Below, piece after piece: positions 23,001 through 28,085 of a stretch of 28,085 nt of DNA (position 1 is the first letter of the stretch; each line of letters opens with the position of its first letter). A program made the translations under genes and the position numbers. A model generated the notes under the pieces. That model searched no databases and had not been told where the DNA came from. It worked only from the letters and a program-made list of their open reading frames with translations. This stretch comes from OLB16 sp964422415. GTDB taxonomy: Bacteria; Hinthialibacterota; Hinthialibacteria; OLB16. The stretch is taken from contig CAYRBI010000071.1 in assembly GCA_964422415.1 (NCBI GenBank), positions 1 through 28,085 on the forward strand. The letters are read 5' to 3'.

Positions 23001-26000
23001 CCCTATCCGGGGGAGCATTCTCCCTTCAGGAATCCGGTGGAACCATTTATGCCTACCGCAGTGATGGCAAACTCAATTATGTTTCCGACACGCATGGGAA
23101 CAAGATTATCTGCACCTATTCCGGTGATCTCCTGACCCGTTTGACACACTCCGCTGGCCCGTATCTTCAACTCACGTATAGCGGAGATTTATTGACCTCT
23201 ATCTCTGATTCGGTGGGGCTGACTACAACTTTCACCTATGATGATGAACATCTTCAATCATCCACCAATTACCAGGGATTGACGAATGCGTATACCTACG
23301 TTACTGGAGAAGGTGGAGCAAGTGAACACGCACTCACAGCAATCACCCACACTGACGGAACAGTCAGCAATTATGAATATGACACTCAAGGAAGGTTGAC
23401 AAAAAAGAGTGGTTGCTGCGGGTCTCCTGAACAAACCCTTTATGCTTATGACTCTGCTGGCCGAATTACTTCCACCGACGCATTGAACAACTCATCGCAA
23501 TACTATTACGATCATCGGGGCATTTTAGTACGTACTGAAGATCCACTGGGTCATGTTGTCCATCGTTCTTTCAACTCTGAGGGACAGTTGGTGCAGGTGA
23601 CTGACCCCGCTGGCCGTTCTCAAACCTACGGCTATGATGAAAGTGGCAACCGTATCAGCGAGACTGACGCTCTCGGTTATTCCACGCATTTCACATATAC
23701 ACCTGAACTGAATCGTCTTGCCAAGTTAACGGATGCCAATGGTAATAAAACAAGTTATGTCTATGAAGCAGATGGAGATCTCGCGTCCATAACTTATGCT
23801 GATGGCAGCCATGAGAACTGGACCTATGACAGCCAAGGGAATCGTATTACATGGACCAACCGCCGTGGACAGACCATTCACTATACCAATGATTCAGAGG
23901 GAAGACTCATCTATCGGCTCTATCCGGATGGAGTCACCCACACTTTCAATTATAGCACAAATGGTAACCTTGCTGGATATACAGACCCACTCGGATCTAC
24001 CATTCAAGAATATGATTCCAATGATCGCCTAATCAAAATCACATATCCTGGGAATCATTGGCTGGCCTACACTTACGACGATGCTGGGCGACGCACTTCA
24101 ATGACCAACGAACTGGGGAATAAGTCCAATTATCAATACGATTCAATGGGACGGCTAGAACGGTTGACAGATGAAAATGGAGTTGAGTTAGTTGTCTATA
24201 CCTACGATTCCTTGGGACAAATGACTCTGAAAACACTTGGTAATGGTGTCTATTCAACCTACACTTACGATTCCGCTGGTCAGTTGCTTGATCTTTTTAA
24301 TCACAAACCAGATGGCTCCGTGCTTTCACGTTTCCAATATACATACGATAACCGTGGACGTCGAGACTCGATGACCACGACCTATGGGAATGGTGATTCA
24401 CGAACCAACTTAGCGGGTACTTGGAAATATGATTATGATGATATAGGTCAACTTATAGGTTGGACTGCACCTTGGGGAAAACGAGTAGAATACAATTATG
24501 ATGCCTTGGGTAACAGAATTATTGTTAATTACAATGGTAAGGTAATAAACTATTCCATTAACAATCTTAACCTATATACACAAGTCGGCAACAATAAGTA
24601 TCAATATGATTCTGATGGTAATATGACCAAGATTATCACAATAGAGGGGGATACATCTTTTAATTGGTCAGTAGATAATCGATTAATATCAAGTACAGGA
24701 GTCAATGGTATATTGTCGTACTTTTATGATGCTCGCGGATATCGTAGGCGCGCTACAAGCAGTATGAATAATACAGATTTTATCTTTGACTCAGTTGGAT
24801 TTGATAATGTAGTTTCTGAGTTTATTAATGATTCATTTTCTAATGGGATCCATTATTACTATGGTAATGGCCTACTAAGTTTTATTAATCAATCATCTGG
24901 CATGATGTTTTTTGTAGATGATGACATGGGGAATGTGTCGGAGCTATTAGACATTCAATCAAATATGAAGAATAATTATTCATTTGATCCTTATGGTGAA
25001 TTGATAGATAAAGGTGAGTCATTTTTCAATAGATTTAAATATATTGGAGAATATGGCGTAAGCCATGAAGAGTATGAATTATACTTAATGGGATCACGAT
25101 ATTATAGTTCAATCTTGGGTCGATTTGTATCCATTGACCGGATTAAAATAGATGGCAATGACATTAACATGACACGATATGTTAAAAATCGACCATTGTA
25201 TTTTATTGATCCATATGGTTATTCTGCACAAACAAAAGGTCCAGGGCAAAAAAAATGGATTTGTCCAAATTACCCAAATGGCATAATGAGTCAAGAAGAA
25301 GCAGAAAAGGACAAACGATGTAATGACCACAATGCCAACTTGTGTCTTAATGCACTTCCTGGTGATAGTAATCTGTGTGATTGTGTACATAATTATAATA
25401 GTACTAAATGTTCTAGTGACATGACGATTTATGCTCCCGAAGAATGTTTGGGTCCTACCCCTCCAAGTACATGTAATATGCCAGCTGATAATAAAGGCAA
25501 TAAAGCAAATAAATTGGGGTCATCAAACGGTTTGAATGATTGCGGAAATGGTGGTGATTCAAGTTCCCAACCTGTTGGCTCCTCCGACCCCAACGAAAAA
25601 ATCGGCCCCAAAGGGTATGGTTCATCTGGTTTCTTGACGACTAACCAGGTGTTCCCATACACAATCCACTTCGAGAATGAATCCAGTGCCATGGCTCCGG
25701 CGCAGATGGTGACCATCACCGACCCGCTCGATACGGATTTAGATGTGACTACGGTGGAATTGACTGGAGTGGGATTTGGCGATCATTACATCACCATTCC
25801 GACAGGCACCCAGCATTTTGAGACCACGGAGTCCATCACCTACAATAACACCACCTTTAATGTGGAGATCGAGGCTGGGATTCACCCCAAATCGGGCAAC
25901 ACTCCAGCGGAGATCTATGTTCACTTTACCTCCATCGACCCCAATACCAGTCTGCCGCCGAGTGTGGATGTCGGTTTCCTGCCCCCCGAGGATGGCACCG

Positions 26001-27496
26001 GGCGCGGGATGGGTTACTTCAATTACACTGTCAAACCCAAGGCGGACCTGGCTACGGGAACCGAGATCCGCAATGTGGCCTGGATTGTGTTCGATGGTCA
26101 GAACTCCATCGCCACCAATCAGGTGGACCCTCATGACGCCACCCAAGGGACCGACCCGGATATGGAATGCCTCAACACCATTGATTCCGGCGCGCCTGAA
26201 AGTCAGGTCAATGCCCTCCCAGCCCAGTCAACCAGTCCTTTTCTAGTCAGTTGGACCGGCCAGGATGATAACAGCGGAAGCGGAATTGCCTCTTACGACA
26301 TCTATATGTCGGATAATGGTGGTTCCTACCAGATTTGGCTTCAGGGAATCACCCAGACCTCCGCGAAATTCACCGGTAAGGTTGGTCACACCTACCGCTT
26401 CTATTGCATCGCTACGGACAATGTGGGGCATGTCGAGGAGAAGTCGCCCATTACAGCCGAAGCCACCACATTCACCACCTCTGGCCCGACACCGACGAAG
26501 ACTCTGAAACCCACAAGAACCCGCATCCCCACCCGTACCCGTACCTTCACCCGTACCCGTACTCAGACCCCCACGGTCACCCTCAGTCCGACCTTCACCC
26601 CGACCAGGACCTTGTCGCCGACTATCACCCCCACCCCCACCCGGACCCGTACCTCCACCAAGACACGCACGATCACCCGTACCCCCACTCTGACTCTGAC
26701 AGTCACACCGACGTTGAGTCAGACCTTTACACGGACCTGTACCCCCACCCTCAGTCCCTCATCAACCCGGACATGGACAGGAACACCAACACCCAAACCA
26801 ACAGTTACAAATACAGCAACACCTACTCCTTCCATGACCCGGACTCCCTTCCCGACCAAGACCCCTACCCGTACCCCCAGCACCACCGCGCCTGACCGGG
26901 ATGGTGATGGAGTCGCGGATTCGATCGAGGCTAAAGGGGGTGACGGAAATCTGGATGGACTTATGGATATGACACAGTACAACGTTGCCTCTTTCATCCC
27001 TTCAACCCACTCACGATTCCTGACACTGGCCGCGCCACCGTGGTATTTCCTCAAGGATGTAAAGCCATTGGGTCTCGAAAGCATTGGAGAGACAGTTGAT
27101 GGGGTATCCTTCCCCTTGGGCTTGTTCCATTTCGCCGTAAAGTGCCCATCCAAGGGTGCCGAAGTGTCTTTGACGCTGTATCTCCCCATGGGAACAAGTG
27201 TCACCGGGTTCATGAACTATGGTCCCACCCTGGAATCGCCAGAACCACATCTGTATTCCTTCTTGCGTACAGATGGGCAGGGAGCAGTTATTGGTTCAAA
27301 GACAATCACTCTTTATCTGAAAGATGGTGGCTGGGGTGATAACGGCCAGAGTGTGGATGGGTGGATTGAACTCCTCTGTGGCCCGGCCCGGCCCGTGGTC
27401 GATAAGGATAAGGACAACCAAATTGATATCATGATTCCCTCGAATGCCTTGAGAGATGGCTCCTCTTCAGTCGGGGAGTATGAGAATTATAGATAG
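20090..27496 (+). CDS. Giant RHS/YD-repeat surface protein with TSP3 repeats and choice-of-anchor-U-like C-terminus
   Basis: A 2468-residue exported protein; AAAGGGG (20076-20082) precedes the ATG. The leader has a lipobox-like LTAC (14-17) and also a possible signal peptidase I site at VYA (22-24). In order: TSP3-like Asp-rich calcium repeats (26-60); three 22-residue repeats LFTPAFSVLNN... (82-147); pre-peptidase-like beta domains (about 265-590); an IPT/TIG-like domain (VTGVSPDKQGS...); a pre-RHS segment SLSFSRSFSTDVPQ (about 899); YD repeats (about 910-1540); and an RHS core ending FIDPYG (about 1711). A Cys-rich tip of about 110 residues with nine cysteines follows, then a DPNEKIGPKGYG-type beta domain (about 1832-2010), a fibronectin-III-like domain, a Pro/Thr/Arg linker (about 2131-2267), TSP3 (DRDGDGVADSIE) and a choice-of-anchor-U-like domain (FPLGLFHFAVK, VTLYLP-like). 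The tail is SVGEYENYR. No toxin domain is recognised. Confidence 0.9.
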   Translation: MRIHRRTWLAFLFLTACFCQPVYAVDTDRDQLDDDKEASWGTDINNPDSDGDGFLDGEEVENRTQPMDATSYPNLVGTGEITLFTPAFSVLNNAAPSTSGVEQTLFTPAFSVLNNAAPSTSGVEQTLFTPAFSVLNNAIPYYSGVEYSIYSPTFALINGQLDCSQTGLPPYLTSLRLFDLNGEPYAGYAEYTDTAQVGVAVTTSCGADSLLVSTDDFQTSESIPYSATFTYTFTDDTDGYKKLWVKAVKDGEESTSVVDGIWLRKPESLSLDLAESTPGWILLTGEVDEWCFIGRGGTVVTAVVNPMAPTEPYLGQARVNLVGPDGSALGSAESGSWGAKAVLANVTLPMDGVYRAQVGADTANPNATGNYTLTIYNVTPNSYALILNQEHHALMTSPYAMDLWTFSAPAGTQIRLDHVNASGAGVSYQLTGPSSWSGFSGLTDDSELINLPETGTYTLQVTSPSGASGVGYAFVMRQTSITDLALGVPYYGQLGGTGFAQLFHVNLPEASPLSLKLDDASEGNVNTLYAQHGSSPTRSEFSYQAQGSSADKSILIPMATVGDWYILLYSDDCISAGSFTMTADGGKLHVTGVSPDKQGSTQAAELIITGAGFSQDCVVTLDQGATSYSPTEQNYISLERLDAVFDLTTLPAGAYQVHVARGEDSDEVSFEVLEGGKANLVTNLVVPGWVRYNTSSTIYVEYQNTGEITMPAPLLELSAVQNDRQGAWLTLSSDRLAQGFWTSATPDGFSHSVQFLASGENPGMLQPGESGRVPVYYVGWEEPWDFSYPPINFELSVLVADSTAEIEWSALKDDMRPDDISEEAWEPVYANFIAQTGSTWGDYVKMLDDNARYLHRLDERVTDIRDLLSFEVMQARGLSITNTLASEVDALMQAPGPSLSFSRSFSTDVPQHFEKGRLGYGWSDNWDRSVVIEDDGTVILHGPGGSRRTYKPDSRDESYFAPSGDYSTLTALSGGAFSLQESGGTIYAYRSDGKLNYVSDTHGNKIICTYSGDLLTRLTHSAGPYLQLTYSGDLLTSISDSVGLTTTFTYDDEHLQSSTNYQGLTNAYTYVTGEGGASEHALTAITHTDGTVSNYEYDTQGRLTKKSGCCGSPEQTLYAYDSAGRITSTDALNNSSQYYYDHRGILVRTEDPLGHVVHRSFNSEGQLVQVTDPAGRSQTYGYDESGNRISETDALGYSTHFTYTPELNRLAKLTDANGNKTSYVYEADGDLASITYADGSHENWTYDSQGNRITWTNRRGQTIHYTNDSEGRLIYRLYPDGVTHTFNYSTNGNLAGYTDPLGSTIQEYDSNDRLIKITYPGNHWLAYTYDDAGRRTSMTNELGNKSNYQYDSMGRLERLTDENGVELVVYTYDSLGQMTLKTLGNGVYSTYTYDSAGQLLDLFNHKPDGSVLSRFQYTYDNRGRRDSMTTTYGNGDSRTNLAGTWKYDYDDIGQLIGWTAPWGKRVEYNYDALGNRIIVNYNGKVINYSINNLNLYTQVGNNKYQYDSDGNMTKIITIEGDTSFNWSVDNRLISSTGVNGILSYFYDARGYRRRATSSMNNTDFIFDSVGFDNVVSEFINDSFSNGIHYYYGNGLLSFINQSSGMMFFVDDDMGNVSELLDIQSNMKNNYSFDPYGELIDKGESFFNRFKYIGEYGVSHEEYELYLMGSRYYSSILGRFVSIDRIKIDGNDINMTRYVKNRPLYFIDPYGYSAQTKGPGQKKWICPNYPNGIMSQEEAEKDKRCNDHNANLCLNALPGDSNLCDCVHNYNSTKCSSDMTIYAPEECLGPTPPSTCNMPADNKGNKANKLGSSNGLNDCGNGGDSSSQPVGSSDPNEKIGPKGYGSSGFLTTNQVFPYTIHFENESSAMAPAQMVTITDPLDTDLDVTTVELTGVGFGDHYITIPTGTQHFETTESITYNNTTFNVEIEAGIHPKSGNTPAEIYVHFTSIDPNTSLPPSVDVGFLPPEDGTGRGMGYFNYTVKPKADLATGTEIRNVAWIVFDGQNSIATNQVDPHDATQGTDPDMECLNTIDSGAPESQVNALPAQSTSPFLVSWTGQDDNSGSGIASYDIYMSDNGGSYQIWLQGITQTSAKFTGKVGHTYRFYCIATDNVGHVEEKSPITAEATTFTTSGPTPTKTLKPTRTRIPTRTRTFTRTRTQTPTVTLSPTFTPTRTLSPTITPTPTRTRTSTKTRTITRTPTLTLTVTPTLSQTFTRTCTPTLSPSSTRTWTGTPTPKPTVTNTATPTPSMTRTPFPTKTPTRTPSTTAPDRDGDGVADSIEAKGGDGNLDGLMDMTQYNVASFIPSTHSRFLTLAAPPWYFLKDVKPLGLESIGETVDGVSFPLGLFHFAVKCPSKGAEVSLTLYLPMGTSVTGFMNYGPTLESPEPHLYSFLRTDGQGAVIGSKTITLYLKDGGWGDNGQSVDGWIELLCGPARPVVDKDKDNQIDIMIPSNALRDGSSSVGEYENYR
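20333..20530 (+). repeat. Three tandem 66-bp coding repeats
   Basis: Units at 20333-20398, 20399-20464 and 20465-20530 each encode 22 residues beginning TLFTPAFSVLNNA. The first two give identical protein and differ at only a few bases. The third diverges in its second half, and a more decayed fourth unit (SIYSPTFALING) follows. Near-identity at the DNA level points to recent expansion. Confidence 0.92.
24410..25570 (+). other. AT-rich segment within the RHS gene (RHS core and tip cassette)
   Basis: Sample 60-base rows here count at roughly 32-35% G+C (for example 24661-24720 and 24841-24900), against about 70% at 21001-21060 and 55% at 25921-25980. The reading frame stays open throughout. 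The segment covers the last YD repeats, the RHS core and the Cys-rich tip, and ends just before the SSDPNEKIGP domain. Rows between about 22700 and 24400 are intermediate, near 38-48%. Confidence 0.8.
26485..26892 (+). repeat. Low-complexity Pro/Thr/Arg linker coding repeat
   Basis: About 135 codons of degenerate ACC-CCC/CGT units encode TPT/TRTRT sequence between the fibronectin-III-like domain and the terminal TSP3/choice-of-anchor domains. It probably acts as an extended stalk or wall-spanning spacer. Confidence 0.88.
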
Positions 27497-27531
27497 TCAA
27501 GAATCAACTGATCGGAGTGGTGGTTGTAGTG

Positions 27532-27578
27532 CCCTCCCGGATGTCATTCTCCCTCGTGGAGATTGCCATCCGTGAGGG
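27532..27578 (+). terminator. Hairpin after the RHS gene
   Basis: CCCTC-c-CGGATG (27532-27543) pairs with CATCCG-t-GAGGG (27567-27578), 11 base pairs with one mismatch. It lies 36 bases past the RHS stop. No T tract follows, so termination is likely but not certain. The remaining 160 bases to the next start hold only the candidate promoter listed separately. Confidence 0.45.
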
Positions 27579-27655
27579 GTGGCAAGGGGTAACCTGTCCT
27601 TCAATATCCTAGGAAGGGGCCTCGAAAAATCTTTACCAATCGTGCGTAATCGTGA

Positions 27656-27684
27656 TTGATGTTGAACACATCTCGCTCTATTCT
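27656..27684 (+). promoter_or_regulatory. Candidate promoter of the last gene
   Basis: TTGATG (27656-27661), a 17-base spacer, then TATTCT (27679-27684), the same -10 hexamer as the promoter at 18684. It lies 55 bases before ATG 27740, close to the leader length seen for the glycine-rich gene. Confidence 0.4.
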
Positions 27685-27739
27685 CTCTTCATAATTTGTA
27701 ATCACCCCACACAGCAAATCACTTCTGGAGGACTGAACC

Positions 27740-28085
27740 ATGCGCGCCTTGTATGGATTAAGTGTGATTCTATTGGCTTTGCTGTCTTGCTCCAATCCAA
27801 TGGCTAGAGGTGAGGAAACCCTCCCTGGCGCCATCGCTTCCACTCTGTCTTTACCCAATAATGAGTTTGTGATCGGGAATGACAAGGTCGAACGCCGGAT
27901 CAGTGCGGCGAGTGGTGGACCGGTCAGGACCTTAGCTCTGGTCAACCGCCTAACCAATGAGACCATGGCAGCTTCCGGAGATGAATTCCGCCTAGTCCTG
28001 GGCGGCCGGACTTTAACCCATCAGGATTTTTCCGTTCAGGAAGTGGTGCCATACCGCGGGGATGATGGGAATGAACTCAAGGTCC
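27740..28085 (+). CDS. Exported protein, probable lipoprotein, N-terminal fragment (3' partial)
   Basis: 115 codons are visible before the window ends with no stop. GGAGGA (27727-27732) lies seven bases before ATG 27740. The leader MRALYGLSVILLALLSC has a hydrophobic core ending in LLSC (residues 14-17), a plausible lipobox, although cleavage at MARG is also possible. The following region (LPNNEFVIGNDKVERRISAASGGPV..., NRLTNETMAASGDEFRLVLGG) has the look of the N-terminal beta-sandwich found before the catalytic barrel in some large glycoside hydrolases such as alpha-galactosidase-like enzymes. That resemblance is tentative, because no catalytic residues are in view. It follows the RHS gene but has its own candidate promoter. 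Confidence 0.72.
   Translation, partial: MRALYGLSVILLALLSCSNPMARGEETLPGAIASTLSLPNNEFVIGNDKVERRISAASGGPVRTLALVNRLTNETMAASGDEFRLVLGGRTLTHQDFSVQEVVPYRGDDGNELKV

Noticed and set aside
25109..25390. Minus-strand open frame inside the RHS core
   Set aside because: It arises from the AT-rich composition, has no start context, and overlaps a well-supported RHS core on the plus strand.
25225..25575. Polymorphic toxin with an immunity gene
   Set aside because: No toxin family could be recognised in the tip, the protein continues for over 600 residues, and the next gene is a large exported protein rather than a small immunity protein.
26485..26892. Possible CRISPR-like or tandem repeat array
   Set aside because: The repeats are short, degenerate, in frame and code for a Pro/Thr/Arg linker; there are no constant repeat-spacer units.

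Overview
The window looks like part of a chromosome from an uncultured Gram-negative bacterium with a large secretome. Supporting signs are a solitary prepilin-like protein with a short processed leader, several very large secreted multidomain proteins joined by Pro/Thr-rich linkers, TSP3/dockerin-type calcium loops, and G+C that I estimate by eye at about 55-60% in most genes. This style is common in candidate phyla related to Hydrogenedentes, Sumerlaeota or Planctomycetes-like groups, but I cannot place the organism from sequence alone. No tRNA, rRNA, CRISPR array, transposase or phage gene was seen.

Layout. Positions 1-2281 hold two adjacent membrane proteins of the cytochrome bd (CydA) superfamily; the first is cut by the window edge and carries a fused haem c domain. 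murJ follows (2312-3937) and ends at a hairpin shared with a convergent secreted multi-module protein (4025-6424). A LacI-family repressor (6496-7572) is divergent from a prepilin-like gene (7823-8506), and three LacI-type operators lie in their shared 250-bp region. Next come, on the minus strand, a PLP-homeostasis protein (8565-9269) and a PAS-GGDEF diguanylate cyclase (9500-10552).

From 10623 to 18539 there is a tight same-strand run behind a good sigma70-type promoter: a dockerin-like secreted protein, a NIF3-family metal protein, an AsmA-like membrane-anchored protein, and two tandem paralogous secreted phosphodiesterases of the alkaline phosphatase superfamily. After another promoter, a secreted glycine-rich protein (18750-20069) and a 2468-residue RHS/YD-repeat surface protein (20090-27496) form a two-gene unit. 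The RHS gene is strikingly mosaic: its RHS core and Cys-rich tip are AT-rich, between GC-rich flanks. The window ends inside a new exported-protein gene (27740 onward).

The shared theme from 10623 onward is surface and secreted proteins, probably for envelope architecture, adhesion and extracellular phosphate or carbohydrate use. The most interesting items are the operator architecture around the LacI gene, a shared C-terminal S-[VI]-x-x-[WY]-x-x-Y tail on three otherwise different secreted proteins (possibly a sorting signal), and the AT-rich RHS cassette. All functional statements come from reading motifs; no database search was run.
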